Assembly: GCA_963844055.1 (NCBI GenBank)
Contig: CAWJMN010000002.1
Location: forward strand, 1,488,001-1,552,000
DNA: 64,000 bases
Source: CAWJMN01 sp963844055
GTDB lineage: Bacteria > Planctomycetota > Planctomycetia > Pirellulales > Pirellulaceae
Direction: 5' to 3'
The position numbers and the translations under genes are program-made. This document shows positions 16,857-26,787 of this stretch, in pieces. Numbering within the stretch: position 1 is the stretch's first letter; every line of letters starts with the position of its first letter. The notes under the pieces were generated by a model. The model was not told the origin of the DNA. It searched no databases and saw nothing but the letters and a program-made list of their open reading frames with translations.

Positions 16857-19738
16857 ATGTTTGCCGAAGACCAACAGATCGTCGATGAGTTCATTACCGA
16901 GGCCAGCGAACATCTGGCCAATATCGAGAACCAGCTTCTCTCCATTGAAGAGTCCGCCAACAATCCCAATGAAGAGCTAGTTCATCAGGTCTTTCGAAAC
17001 GTGCATTCTATGAAGGGAGCCGCTGGCTTCCTGGGTTTTGCCGCAATTAGCGAGCTCGCCCACCATCTGGAAAGCGTTCTCAACCTGATCCGCAATCATG
17101 AGATCTGTCCCGATGGCAAGGTGGTCGAAGCGCTTCTCGCGGGATTTGACACTCTGCGGAAAATGGTCCACGAGGTCGAGCGTCAACAAGAGTTTGACAT
17201 CCTCACCCCCATCCTTCAGCTTCAACAACTCGTAGCTTCGGTGAACCCGGCGTTTCCCGTTGAGCACGCCATGGCAGAAGCCGAAGCGATTTTGGATGAA
17301 GCGGTCGCGCCAGAAGCCTTGGTCGCACCTGCCGAGCCGGCTCCTGTCACAGACGCCGCACCAGTAGTCCCCATGGCAACCCCCGCAGTGCCTTCAGCAG
17401 CAGCTGTAGTTACTGCCGCACCAGTTCCGGTGGCTGTTCCTAGTGCAGTGGCTCCTGTGGCCACCGCACAAGCAACGCCGCCAGCGGCAGAGCCTCCCGC
17501 GGCTGCAGAACCTGCCATCAAGGGAAAGGAAGATTCAAGTGCCAAGCGTGCTGCCCCCGAGGCAAGCATTCGCGTTCCCGTTGCAATCCTTGATCGCCTG
17601 ATGAATTTGGCCGGCGAATTGGTCCTGGGCCGTAATCAACTGTTGCAACATGTGACAAACCATTCTCAGCCAGGGCTCGACTCGGTTGGAACACGGATCG
17701 ATCAGGTCACCACCAACCTGCAAGAGGCGATCATGAACGCCCGGATGCAGCAAGTTGGCGCCGTATTCAATCGCTTTCCACGTCTGGTGCGGGATGTTTG
17801 TCAAAAGCTCGACAAGCAATGCCGACTAGAAATGGAAGGGACCGAAGTAGAGCTCGACAAGACGATCCTGGAAGCGATCTGCGACCCACTTACCCATTTG
17901 ATTCGCAACTCGCTCGACCATGGAATCGAAGTCCCTGCCGCTCGCGTCATTGCGGGCAAGCCGCGTTCGGGCACGCTCATCCTTCGCGCTTATCACCAAG
18001 CGGGAAAAGTCCACATCACCGTGGCGGATGATGGCGCTGGCATCAATCCGGCCCGTCTAAAGGAAAAGGGAATTCAAAAGGGGCTCATCACCCCTGCCCA
18101 AGCAGCCACGATGAATGATCGCGAAGCCATTCGCCTGATCTTCCGTCCAGGGTTTTCGACTGCCGAAGTCATCACCGAAGTTAGCGGTCGTGGCGTTGGC
18201 ATGGATGTGGTGAAAACCAACATCGAAAAACTAGGGGGAACCGTAGAAATCGAGAGCGTTACCGGCCGAGGAACGACAATTCACGTCCAGCTGCCATTAA
18301 CGCTGGCCATCATTCCTTCGCTCATCGTCGCCAGCGGTACCGAACGCTATGCCATCCCTGAAAGTGCGATTGTAGAACTTGTTCGGTTCTCGCCCGATGA
18401 CCAATCGATGCGGCTAGAACGGTTCAAAAACTCGGAGGTCCTTCGCTATCGTGGTGACTTGCTTCCGCTGATTCGCTTGCAACCCTTGCTCGAAGAAAAT
18501 GGTCTCACGCCAACCGGTTCTAGCTCTACCACGAAGCAGCAGACCTCCCCAGCAACACGCCGACTCGCTAAAACAAAGCGGCTGAAGAAGCAAGTTCCTC
18601 AGCGCGCAAAAAAGCCAGCCCCGCCAAGGCCCTCAACATCATCGTGCTAGAAGCTGGCATGTTCCGCTACGGACTTGTGGTAGAAGCGGTGCTTGATCCC
18701 GAGCAGATCGTCGTGAAGCCGCTGGGGAGTCACCTGAAGAACTGTCGCTGCCTTGCCGGTGCGACCGTGCTTGGGGATGGCCAAGTCGCCTTCATTTTGG
18801 ACGTTGCAGGGATTGCCTCGCAAGCAGAACTGGCCGCCATGGAGATCGCCAACAGTACGGCAACGACCACCACAACAGAACTACCCCAAGAGATCCACAC
18901 CATCCTCATTTTCCGCAGTCGCCAGGATGAACTATACGCTGCCCCGATGGCGATGGTCTCTCGGATCGAGCGAATCACAAGCAACCAGATCGAACGGGTC
19001 GACAAGCGATTGCTTCTGCAATATCGGGGCGGAGCGCTGGCCCTGCTCGATCTTGATCCCAAGAATCTCGATCCGCAAAAGGGACTTCCTGAGAATGTCT
19101 ATGTGCTGGTGTTTGATATGGATGGCCGCGAAGTGGGGCTGATTGTGCCACACATTGTGGATATCTGCGATGCCACCGCCGACGTTGACACCCGCGCTTG
19201 CGAAGGGACCGGCATCATGGGGGTGATGGTCATTGACGGCCAATTCGTTCGCCTGCTCGACATGCACGAATTTACGCAAAGCGTCATCAAAGAAGGCCCA
19301 TCCCGCCAAGCCAATGGGGCTCCAGTTCCACCCAATGCCCATCGCCGCGGAACGATTCTTCTGGCCGAGGACTCTCCCTTCTTCCGTGAACAGGTTCGCA
19401 AGTTCCTCGAATCCGAAAACTACAGCGTCGTAGCCTGCGAAGATGGCAAAATCGCTTGGGACACCCTGCGAGAGGGAATTGTTCAGGTAGACCTTGTGGT
19501 CACCGATGTGGAAATGCCCAACATGAATGGGTTTGAGCTTTGCCGAGCCATTAAATCCGACCCGCAATGGCAACGGGTTCCTGTAATTGCCCTCACTTCA
19601 ATGTCGGATGCTCGCCATATTCGCATGGGCGTTGAAGCGGGTGTGGATGAGTATCAGATCAAGATGGACCGCGCCCGTCTGATTGAAACCGTTCGTCGCA
19701 AGCTACCCCAAGCGAAGAAGTTTGCCTCCCAGCTCTAA
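16857..19738 (+). CDS. cheA: CheA-type hybrid histidine kinase with two CheW domains and a receiver (frame broken once)
   Basis: Central kinase of a chemosensory pathway. Order: HPt (phospho-His50 in FRNVHSMKG), an Ala/Pro-rich linker at about 145-235 replacing the P2 domain, P3 dimerisation (LDRLMNLAGELVLGRNQLLQ), P4 ATPase (IRNSLDHGIEV, VADDGAGIN, GRGVGMDVVKTN), P5 CheW-like, a second CheW-like domain, then a receiver whose phospho-Asp is in VVTDVEMP. Translation from 16857 stops at 18650 just after P5 begins its second half; a frame starting at 18644 continues it (LNIIVLEAGMFRYG onward) to 19738. Restoring one base between 18569 and 18614 gives one protein of 960 residues. A dnaX-like A AAA AAG heptamer lies at 18608-18614 in the correct phase. 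The ATG at 16857 was chosen over an upstream TTG at 16824. cheW follows by 26 bp. Confidence 0.88.
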
Positions 19739-19764
19739 AAACAACATCGCCAGAAGAATCTATC

Positions 19765-20229
19765 ATGATCAGTACATTAACTGCACCTATTGCTACCAAA
19801 ACCCAGGACCTAGAGCTTCTCACCTTTCGCATTGGCAACATGCTGATTGGTGTAGATATCCATCACGTCAAAGAGATTAACTGTCATCTGCAAGTCACGC
19901 GGGCTCCGCATGCCGAGGGCTATGTCCTGGGAGTAATGAACCTGCGAAGCGATGTGATTACCGTCCTCGACTTCGGGAAGCTGTTGCAACTCAGCTCAAG
20001 CCGGCAGGGTTGGCAAAGCGTGATTGTCACCTACGAAGGAGAGCTGATAGCGCTCGCCGTCGATCGTGTTGAAGACGTGATCACCATGGCTCCCACCGAC
20101 ATTGCCCCACTTCCGCCGAACTTTCGTCATATGGAGAAGCGGGTCTTTCAGGGCGTCTACCGGCTTGAGTCGGAACTGGTGTTGCTACTCGATCTGGCAG
20201 AAATCCTGCCAGCTAAGCCAGTACGCTAA
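19765..20229 (+). CDS. cheW: CheW-like scaffold protein
   Basis: Adaptor that couples receptors to CheA. The 154-residue protein is a single CheW domain: ELLTFRIGNMLIGVDIHHVKEI at the start of the fold, then APHAEGYVLGVMNLRSDVITVLDFGK, which is the hallmark central segment, and VDRVEDVITM near the end. It is the last gene of the cheA operon, starting 26 bp after cheA. No cheR, cheB or separate cheY lies nearby, so either the receiver on CheA supplies the output or partners lie elsewhere. Confidence 0.95.
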   Translation: MISTLTAPIATKTQDLELLTFRIGNMLIGVDIHHVKEINCHLQVTRAPHAEGYVLGVMNLRSDVITVLDFGKLLQLSSSRQGWQSVIVTYEGELIALAVDRVEDVITMAPTDIAPLPPNFRHMEKRVFQGVYRLESELVLLLDLAEILPAKPVR

Positions 20230-20349
20230 GCCCGGGCCATCTTCAATCCGGCAGTGGAACTCGATTTCCCTGCCGTCACCTAATCGACAACAGGCAACGA
20301 CTCCATTAGCTTGGGCATATTCTGAACCCCTCCCTAGGAGCCGCGCCCC

Positions 20350-21609
20350 ATGCCACGCTTTCCGCTACGTATTCTTCTGCTGACGCTATTTGGCGCCCTG
20401 CCGCTTCTGGTTCCGGTCTCTGCGGCACAGGCCCAAGTAGCTGCAGCCGCAGCACCAGCAACCAAAGGGGGCGTCCCTTTTGATCTGCAGGCACTTTCCA
20501 AAGTTCCCGCCGTGTTTCCCGCCGCAGAAGCTCCGGCCGAGGGAGTGAAGTCCTTTTTCTTCGAAGGGCCGACCTACCAAGGAAAGCCAACCCGCGTCTT
20601 TGCTTATTACGGTGCGCCTCCCAAGGATGAGAAGGACCCCGGCAAGCGATTTCCGGCGATGGTCCTGATTCATGGTGGCGGCGGAACGGCGTTTGACCGC
20701 TGGGTCAAAGTTTGGAACGCACGCGGCTATGCAGCCATCGCCATGGATCTCTGTGGCTGCGTGCCCGTTGGAAGCTACGGCAAATGGCAGCGACATGACC
20801 AAGGGGGCCCGCCTGGCTGGGACGCCAGCTTTGGTCAACTTGAGACTCCGGTACAAGATCAATGGACCCATCAAGCCGTTAGCTCGGTTGCCTTGGCCCA
20901 TTCGCTGATTCGGTCGTATCCAGAAGTGGATCCTGATCGAATTGGGGTTACGGGGATTTCTTGGGGAGGCTACCTAACCTCGATTGTGGCAGGCGTGGAT
21001 TCACGCTTTCAGTTAGCGGTACCGGTCTATGGCTGCGGCTTTCTGGGAGACAACTCCGTCTGGGTCCCCCAGTTTGAAAAGCTTGGCAAAGAGAAGGCCA
21101 ATCTTTGGCTAACGCAATGGGACCCTTCCCAGTACTTGCCTCAGGCCAAGATGCCGATCCTATGGGTCAATGGCACCAATGATTTTGCCTATCCGATGGA
21201 CTCTTGGCAAAAGTCGTATCGACTTCCCCAAGGGACTCGCTCCCTCTGCCTCAGGATTCGTATGCCGCACGGCCATGGCCCGGTCGGTGAAAACCCCGAA
21301 GAGATCCACATTTTTGCCAACCAAATCCTTCGTAAGGAGAAGCCCTTGGCCAAGATTGTCGACCAAGGCCAATCCGCCACAGAAGCCTGGGCCACATTCC
21401 AAGCCGAGGTTCCAATCGTCAAGGCCGAACTCTCCTTCACACGAGACACGGGACGTTGGCAGGACCGCAAATGGGAGCAGGTTCCTGCGGAAATCGATGC
21501 CGCCGCCAAGGGGGTAGTCGCCAAGATTCCGGCTGATGCGAAGGTCTTTTACATCAACCTGTTTGATCAGCGTGACTGCGTTATCAGCACGGAGCATGTC
21601 GAGCGGTAA
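20350..21609 (+). CDS. Secreted alpha/beta hydrolase (esterase-like)
   Basis: Exported hydrolase of 419 residues with a signal peptide (PLRILLLTLFGALPLLVPVS, cleavage near AQAQ). The nucleophile elbow is GISWGG in GVTGISWGGYLTS, and the oxyanion segment is VLIHGGGGTAFDRW. An acidic residue in WVNGTNDFAYPMDS and the histidine of MPHGHGP complete a plausible catalytic triad. This pattern fits the acetylxylan-esterase and prolyl-oligopeptidase-like group common in polysaccharide-degrading planctomycetes. The C-terminal 100 residues form an additional beta-rich region (KAELSFTRDTGRWQDRKWEQ). An AGGAG site precedes the ATG. Substrate unknown. Confidence 0.88.
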   Translation: MPRFPLRILLLTLFGALPLLVPVSAAQAQVAAAAAPATKGGVPFDLQALSKVPAVFPAAEAPAEGVKSFFFEGPTYQGKPTRVFAYYGAPPKDEKDPGKRFPAMVLIHGGGGTAFDRWVKVWNARGYAAIAMDLCGCVPVGSYGKWQRHDQGGPPGWDASFGQLETPVQDQWTHQAVSSVALAHSLIRSYPEVDPDRIGVTGISWGGYLTSIVAGVDSRFQLAVPVYGCGFLGDNSVWVPQFEKLGKEKANLWLTQWDPSQYLPQAKMPILWVNGTNDFAYPMDSWQKSYRLPQGTRSLCLRIRMPHGHGPVGENPEEIHIFANQILRKEKPLAKIVDQGQSATEAWATFQAEVPIVKAELSFTRDTGRWQDRKWEQVPAEIDAAAKGVVAKIPADAKVFYINLFDQRDCVISTEHVER

Positions 21610-21628
21610 TGTTGCAAAAAAGCAACAT
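21609..21628 (+). terminator. Hairpin overlapping the esterase stop codon
   Basis: A perfect seven-base stem (ATGTTGC with GCAACAT) encloses six A residues, directly at the end of the esterase gene. There is no T run after it, so its role as a terminator is uncertain. Confidence 0.35.
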
Positions 21629-21733
21629 CAATTCGCTTCCCGCCTTCTAGCCATTCGTAAGCTATAGATTCCCTAGAGCCTTTCTTTATTCGGAAGGAAG
21701 GCAATCGCTTCGAAGTGGTCGAGGGAATCGCCG

Positions 21734-22366
21734 ATGATCGTTCGCCAAAATTCCAGTCTCCGTCGCTTTGGTTTATGGGTCGTCGCGAGCCTGCTAGTCG
21801 TTGTGGGCCTAGTTACCATTTTCCCTACGACAGCTGCAGATCGCCTGATTCCGTTTGAGGAAGTAAAGGCCATCGTCAAGGAGAACTTGGCCAAAATCCC
21901 TGGCTATCAAGCGGGTGACCTTCTCACCAAGCGTGACTTGCAACCGATCTTGGCCCAGCTGGCCCGCAAAGGATTTAACGTCGAAGCGGGCGCCGTAGGG
22001 TTTGATCCCTACCTGCCGGAAAGCCACTATATGGTTGGGCTTTTCCGTACGGCCAAAGGGACGGAAACCATGCGACAAATCGCTCATTTGCCGCACGCTT
22101 TTGACCATCTAGAACGACTCGGCTCCTTCCCAGAAGGACAAAAGCTCCTGCGTCAAATCATCCTCGAATCCAAGGGGATCACCGCCATCGAAACCCTCTG
22201 CACTCCCGAAGGAATGCATGCGGTGGAAGTGCAATTTGGCTCGCAGCCATCGTGCAAGAACTTCGCGCTACATAGCGGTCGCGTCTTCCACGAAGAATCG
22301 TTCTTCAGCCATCTTCAAACCGTGTACTCTTTGGCCGAGAACAACCTGACTCGCCCCGGCGAATAG
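21734..22366 (+). CDS. Membrane-anchored or secreted protein of unknown function
   Basis: A 210-residue protein with one hydrophobic segment near the start (FGLWVVASLLVVVGLVTIF, ending near TTAADR) that serves as signal peptide or anchor. The rest is soluble, with FEEVKAIVKENLAKIPGY and an FDPYLPESHYMVGLF segment; two cysteines are present (TLCTPEG, PSCKNF). I do not recognise the family. A GAGGGA site seven bases before the ATG supports the start. It is 124 bp downstream of the esterase and may share its transcript. Confidence 0.8.
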   Translation: MIVRQNSSLRRFGLWVVASLLVVVGLVTIFPTTAADRLIPFEEVKAIVKENLAKIPGYQAGDLLTKRDLQPILAQLARKGFNVEAGAVGFDPYLPESHYMVGLFRTAKGTETMRQIAHLPHAFDHLERLGSFPEGQKLLRQIILESKGITAIETLCTPEGMHAVEVQFGSQPSCKNFALHSGRVFHEESFFSHLQTVYSLAENNLTRPGE

Positions 22367-22380
22367 GGTTTTCGCCACTG

Positions 22381-22399
22381 AGCGGATGTTAGGTCCGCT
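22381..22399 (+). terminator. Short hairpin downstream of 21734-22366
   Basis: A perfect six-base stem (AGCGGA with TCCGCT, seven-base loop) lies 15 bp past the stop codon. The following bases are only moderately T-rich. Confidence 0.35.
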
Positions 22400-22596
22400 A
22401 CTTTCGCTGGTGAACCCCAAGCTATGGGCGCAAATCACGCAGCAGTTCGCTACAACCGTTACACCCCTACCTTTAAGCGAAAGTCGCCGCAAAACTTTTC
22501 TAGTTCTTCTCAAGAAGCTTGACTTGCTATCGTCTGAATCTGACCTAGGTTTCCCTTAGCTGGTTACCTTAACGTCGATTGCAACTTGAGCTTTGT

Positions 22597-23025
22597 ATGT
22601 TTAGCATCGCCTCCTACTTCAAGACGAACAAACGCATTCCGAAACGGAACCGGCGTAGCGGTACGTCTACCGTGGAGTTCGCGGTCTGCCTTCCCCTGAT
22701 CGCCACTTTGGTGTTTGGGGTTATTGAGGTTTCCAACGCGGTCTTCTTGCAGAATGCACTCACTTCGGCAGCCTATGAAGCGGGCAACGTGGCCTCTGCG
22801 TCCGGCGGAACGTCCGCCAATGCACAGTCTCGAGCCACTGCCGTTCTCACCGGTCTTGGTGTCACTTCGGCAACGGTAACGATCTCTCCCGCCGTTACCG
22901 CCAGTACACCCGTAGGTACGGAAATCACCGTTACCTGTTCGGCCGCACTGACTGCAAACTCCCTGACCTTTGGATACTTAGGCGGTCCCACGTTAACGGC
23001 GCAGTTCATTATTCCACGTCTGTAA
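22597..23025 (+). CDS. TadE-like pseudopilin
   Basis: Small membrane-anchored protein of a Tad/Flp pilus system. The 142-residue product has a basic N-terminus, the TadE signature RRSGTSTVEFAVCLPLIATLVFGVIE, in which a glutamate follows the hydrophobic start, and then a Ser/Thr/Ala-rich beta region (VTISPAVTASTPVGTEITV). The ATG at 22597 was chosen because the signature follows at the usual distance; an upstream TTG is in frame. It heads a plus-strand block of three pilus-associated genes that converges on the minus-strand tad operon. Confidence 0.9.
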   Translation: MFSIASYFKTNKRIPKRNRRSGTSTVEFAVCLPLIATLVFGVIEVSNAVFLQNALTSAAYEAGNVASASGGTSANAQSRATAVLTGLGVTSATVTISPAVTASTPVGTEITVTCSAALTANSLTFGYLGGPTLTAQFIIPRL

Positions 23026-23072
23026 TCCACCTTGCCCAGCTCCCTGATTCACTCCGATAGGACGCACGCGTC

Positions 23073-24266
23073 ATGAGCAAATCTTCCTCACGCACCGCTC
23101 GACTCAACAAAGACAAATCCGCCAAGCGACGTGGCGCCGTCATTCCCTTGATGGCCGTCTTTGTGGTTGTGTTGCTGGCTATGGCAGCCTTCTCCATTGA
23201 CGTGGCCTATATGGAGCTTGTTCAGACACAGCTCAAAGCCGGGACTGACGCCGCCGCCAAGGCAGGCACCTCTGCCCTCGTGCAAGGCAAAACCGACCAA
23301 CAAGCCATCGATGCAGCGATTGCCATGGCTGCCAAAAACGGTGTAGCCGGCCACCCGCTGAGACTCACTTCAGCCGACATCAAAGTAGGTCAGTCTCAAC
23401 AGTCGGCTGATGGAACCTGGCAATTTGTCGCCGGTGCGAAACCTTCCCAGGCAATGCAGATTTCTTCTTCCCTGTCGGATAGCAATGCCAATGGGGCTGT
23501 TCCGCTGTTCTTTGCGCCGGTGATTGGAACGAACAAGTACAGCACCTCCAACGTATCGGAAGCATCCGCCTTCGCTTGCGAAGTCTGCCTCGTACTCGAT
23601 CGCTCGCACTCCATGTGCTTCGATCAGTCGGGAACGATCTGGACTTACCCAGCTCCCTACTATACGGACTGGCAAACGGCCATGAAGAACAAACCCGCTA
23701 CCGGCAGCCGCTGGCTGGCTCTGGATAGTGCGGTGAACTCGTTCTGCAATATCCTTAAAACTGCCAATGCCCCGCCACGTGTTGCCCTCGTCACTTGGGC
23801 CACCGACATTGGGACCAACACCACTGAGTATTCGCTAACCAAGCAAACCTCTGTCGGCGTATCCACCGACTTGAACCTCTCCACCGATATGACGGCCGTT
23901 TACAACGCCGTACATGCCCGGTCGCTCAATGTGATTTTGGGTGGTACCGACATGGCCAGCGGAATGGATCGCGGCCGTTCGGTTTTAACGGCTGCTGGGA
24001 CCCGCTCTTACGCCAAAAAGATCATGATCTTGATGACGGATGGCCAATGGAATGCGGGACGCGATCCCATTCTGGCTGCCAACGATGCCGATGCGGCCGA
24101 CATCACCATCCATTGCGTCTGCTTTTTGAAGAACGCCGATCAAACCACCACGCAACAAGTCGCTGCCATCACGGGTGGTAAGTTCTACTACGCCACGGAT
24201 GCTGCCTCGCTGGATGCCGCTTTCCGTGACCTCGCCTATACACTTCCTGTCGTTTTGACGAAGTAA
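23073..24266 (+). CDS. TadG-like pilus protein with von Willebrand factor A domain
   Basis: A 397-residue surface protein. The N-terminal part is TadG-like: KRRGAVIPLMAVFVVVLLAM, a transmembrane helix, then the DVAYMELVQTQLKAGTDAAAKAG segment seen in Flp-associated proteins. The C-terminal part, from about residue 165, is a VWA domain with an intact metal-ion-dependent adhesion site: DRSHS after VCLVL, a threonine in GGTDMASG, and the aspartate in ILMTDGQW. VWA domains of TadG-type proteins are thought to take part in adhesion or pilus anchoring. It lies 47 bp after the first tadE-like gene and 27 bp before the next. Confidence 0.9.
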   Translation: MSKSSSRTARLNKDKSAKRRGAVIPLMAVFVVVLLAMAAFSIDVAYMELVQTQLKAGTDAAAKAGTSALVQGKTDQQAIDAAIAMAAKNGVAGHPLRLTSADIKVGQSQQSADGTWQFVAGAKPSQAMQISSSLSDSNANGAVPLFFAPVIGTNKYSTSNVSEASAFACEVCLVLDRSHSMCFDQSGTIWTYPAPYYTDWQTAMKNKPATGSRWLALDSAVNSFCNILKTANAPPRVALVTWATDIGTNTTEYSLTKQTSVGVSTDLNLSTDMTAVYNAVHARSLNVILGGTDMASGMDRGRSVLTAAGTRSYAKKIMILMTDGQWNAGRDPILAANDADAADITIHCVCFLKNADQTTTQQVAAITGGKFYYATDAASLDAAFRDLAYTLPVVLTK

Positions 24267-24293
24267 TCTCTGCGAACGATTGGACCCAATACC

Positions 24294-24710
24294 ATGAACA
24301 AACATCATATCAAACGTACCGGTCGCCAACGCAGCGGTGCGACGACGGTCGAGTTTGCCTTGATATCACCACTCCTGTTCATGGTGCTACTGGGATCGCT
24401 GGAGTTTGCACGCGTCAATCAGGTGATCAACGCCGCCTCGTTCGCATCCTACCAAGGCTGCCGACAGGCCATTATTCCCGGTGGATCGGCCAGCATGGCA
24501 ACCACCGAATCGCAGCGGGTCCTCTCTGCAAATCTAGTCACCGGGGGCACAGTTGCGGTCAGCCCTTCGACAATTACCAACTCCACCAGCACGGTTACCG
24601 TTACGGTAACGATCAACTTGGATAGCGTCTGCTGGATCACACCGCGATTTACTGGCGGACGAAAAGTCGTTCGCACTTGCACACTCACGCGTGAAAAGAC
24701 TTCCGGTTAA
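24294..24710 (+). CDS. TadE-like pseudopilin
   Basis: A 138-residue TadE-type protein: basic leader, RRSG-like RQRSGATTVEFALISPLLFMVLLGSLEF signature with the conserved glutamate, one transmembrane helix, then a Thr/Ser/Val-rich beta region. It is the third gene of the plus-strand block and ends 43 bp from the converging tadG-like gene on the other strand. Confidence 0.9.
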   Translation: MNKHHIKRTGRQRSGATTVEFALISPLLFMVLLGSLEFARVNQVINAASFASYQGCRQAIIPGGSASMATTESQRVLSANLVTGGTVAVSPSTITNSTSTVTVTVTINLDSVCWITPRFTGGRKVVRTCTLTREKTSG

Positions 24711-24753
24711 GAGGAGCAACTCCTTAACCGTTGCTACTTCACGTTGGCAACCA

Positions 24754-26265
24754 TTACTCGGTCAGGAAGACATCGGTCGCGGCTGGCAATAACGAGGTCG
24801 GTTTCACCTTGCAATCCAGCACCGTCAAGAACCGCATCGTTCCCGATACTAACCGGCAACGGTAGGTCCCCTGCCCCGAGACAATCACATGTCCCCACTT
24901 GGCATAAATCGATCCTTCGATACCTCCTCCCAGTAGTGCCTGCGTTTGCAGCAGCACAATCGGCCGACGATCTTTCCTTCGTTGGAAAATCATCATGCCG
25001 TTGTAAGGGCTGTCGGCATCGCTCAAAGAGGCAAACTGGCTATTGAGCAGCCCGGTGTCGATCACGACGGAAGGTAGCAGCGCCGTGACTCCAGCTGGTG
25101 CAGGTTTAGTCTCACCATCGGTGATGTCAGGCGTGCCAGTTGTCGGCGAATATCCCGCACTATCGGTGATATAAAACATCACTCCATTGGCTTGAACTTC
25201 GCCGGCAACCACGCTGAGTGAAAGCTGTGTCACAGGGTCCTTGCTGCGAATGATATACACTCCCGGCTGAAAAATTACCTTTCCCGAGACGACAACTATC
25301 CAGTCATAGACCCCCGGCTGTAGCACCGTTGGCAACCCAATCAAAGGAATCCCGACAATCGTCTTCCCACCATAGGTTGTTGCTTTGACATTATCAGGAT
25401 CTGAGGCCAACGTCGGGGGAGGAATGGTCCGAAAGGGGTCGAGGACCGGCAAGCGGTTCGCATGAAGTGGGCTAGGGTCACCGGAGATCAGATTGGTATA
25501 GAACGTTGGGTTATCCACTCCCCCCACGACGCGAATGTCGATCGCCTTGAGCTTTGTTAAAGGCAACAGCGGCGTACAGGTCATTCCATAGGGTAAACCA
25601 GGGCCATCTCCGGCCGGCTTCCCCTTCTCATCTTTTCCACCCCACTCCGTATTCACATGGACTGCACCATCTACTTCGACTGACCCAGCCCCCAGTACCT
25701 CCAGACCACCTACCAAACTGGGAAGTGCTGGCAGAATCAGTGGAATTCCCGCGATGGAAAGATTGTCTGGATCGGGGTCAAGCACCACAATGGCAGCTCC
25801 TGTAGTCGAGTTCTCGTATCCCGCCACTCCGCGAGCCGAGACCGTACGAAAATTGGCGCCAAACAGCAGCGGCATGAAATAGATCGTCGCGTCACGACTC
25901 ACGATGACTTCGACATGCTTATCCGATCCTGTAAACGGCCCCGAACTGGGCGGTCGATTGACGGTGATTACCGTGCCGCTAATCTGATTCTCGACCGAAA
26001 CGATACTTTGTGCGACCGAACTACACTGCGATGTTGCTCCTCCTTGCTGACAATGGATCGCCACGGCCGTTGCCGCAGCATCCGCAGCATGTTGCAACTC
26101 ACGCTGCTGCACCATCAACAGGCCTGTATCGACAACCAGGGCCAGAATGGCAATCAACGTTGGCAGAAGAACCGCCATCGTCACCAGAATCTTGCCTCGC
26201 CGAGCCAATCGCCGCGAGAATGAAGCGGCAAACGTCGAGGCCAACAACTTCTCCCTTACTGGCAT
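24754..26265 (-). CDS. TadG-like Flp pilus assembly protein
   Basis: A 503-residue membrane-anchored protein, last gene of the minus-strand tad operon. The N-terminus has the TadG pattern: basic residues, KILVTMAVLLPTLIAILALVVDTGLL as the transmembrane start, then QQRELQHAADAAATAVAIH. The large exported portion is Pro/Gly/Val-rich with no VWA motif visible, unlike the plus-strand TadG-like protein. Three cysteines or more are spread along it (CQQ, CSS, CTPLL, CRLV). An AGGAG site precedes the ATG. It lies 31 bp after the preceding TadE gene. Confidence 0.88.
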   Translation of the reverse strand: MPVREKLLASTFAASFSRRLARRGKILVTMAVLLPTLIAILALVVDTGLLMVQQRELQHAADAAATAVAIHCQQGGATSQCSSVAQSIVSVENQISGTVITVNRPPSSGPFTGSDKHVEVIVSRDATIYFMPLLFGANFRTVSARGVAGYENSTTGAAIVVLDPDPDNLSIAGIPLILPALPSLVGGLEVLGAGSVEVDGAVHVNTEWGGKDEKGKPAGDGPGLPYGMTCTPLLPLTKLKAIDIRVVGGVDNPTFYTNLISGDPSPLHANRLPVLDPFRTIPPPTLASDPDNVKATTYGGKTIVGIPLIGLPTVLQPGVYDWIVVVSGKVIFQPGVYIIRSKDPVTQLSLSVVAGEVQANGVMFYITDSAGYSPTTGTPDITDGETKPAPAGVTALLPSVVIDTGLLNSQFASLSDADSPYNGMMIFQRRKDRRPIVLLQTQALLGGGIEGSIYAKWGHVIVSGQGTYRCRLVSGTMRFLTVLDCKVKPTSLLPAATDVFLTE

Positions 26266-26296
26266 GGCGATATCTCCTTTTCAGGCGATCTGTAGG

Positions 26297-26773
26297 TTAG
26301 TGCGCAATTCGCATCGTCGACACGGCCTGCAAATCATTGACGAACCACGGAGTCAGCATCGGTAAAATCGCTTGATGCTTCGCCTTGGCGAGGACTTTCA
26401 CACGATTGTCATAGGCGTTGGCCCCATCCAGCCATGTAACGGTGATTTCCACATTGGCGGGAGACATCGTCACCAACAGCGGCCGTACTGCATCGGCGAT
26501 TTCATGGTTTTGACTGGCCTTTACCGTGATGGTCTGCGGTCCCCAAGAATTCATCGGACTGTCGCAAAGCGTCCCGCGCGTGATCGCTTGCCGGGCAACA
26601 TGACGAGTGGCCAAAGAAAGTGTGTTGACCTCCAGAACTGCCAGCGACAACTCCAGCGTCCCCAGGATCAGCATCAAAAACACTCCCAGCACCATCGTCC
26701 CTTCCAGAAGGCTGGCTCCTCGGCGGTTTTTGCGCAAGCGAGGATGGCAAAGTCGCATTTTCCGTCTTGTCAT
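26297..26773 (-). CDS. TadE-like pseudopilin
   Basis: A 158-residue TadE-type protein: a very basic leader, then RRGASLLEGTMVLGVFLMLILGTLEL with the conserved glutamate at the start of the hydrophobic helix, and a soluble tail ending STMRIAH. The ATG at 26773 was chosen because AGGTAG lies just upstream; the longer frame to 26851 would overlap the previous gene heavily. The start overlaps nothing critical: the previous gene ends at 26788, 14 bp earlier. It belongs to the minus-strand tad operon. Confidence 0.88.
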   Translation of the reverse strand: MTRRKMRLCHPRLRKNRRGASLLEGTMVLGVFLMLILGTLELSLAVLEVNTLSLATRHVARQAITRGTLCDSPMNSWGPQTITVKASQNHEIADAVRPLLVTMSPANVEITVTWLDGANAYDNRVKVLAKAKHQAILPMLTPWFVNDLQAVSTMRIAH

Positions 26774-26787
26774 TTTTGCTACCTGCC

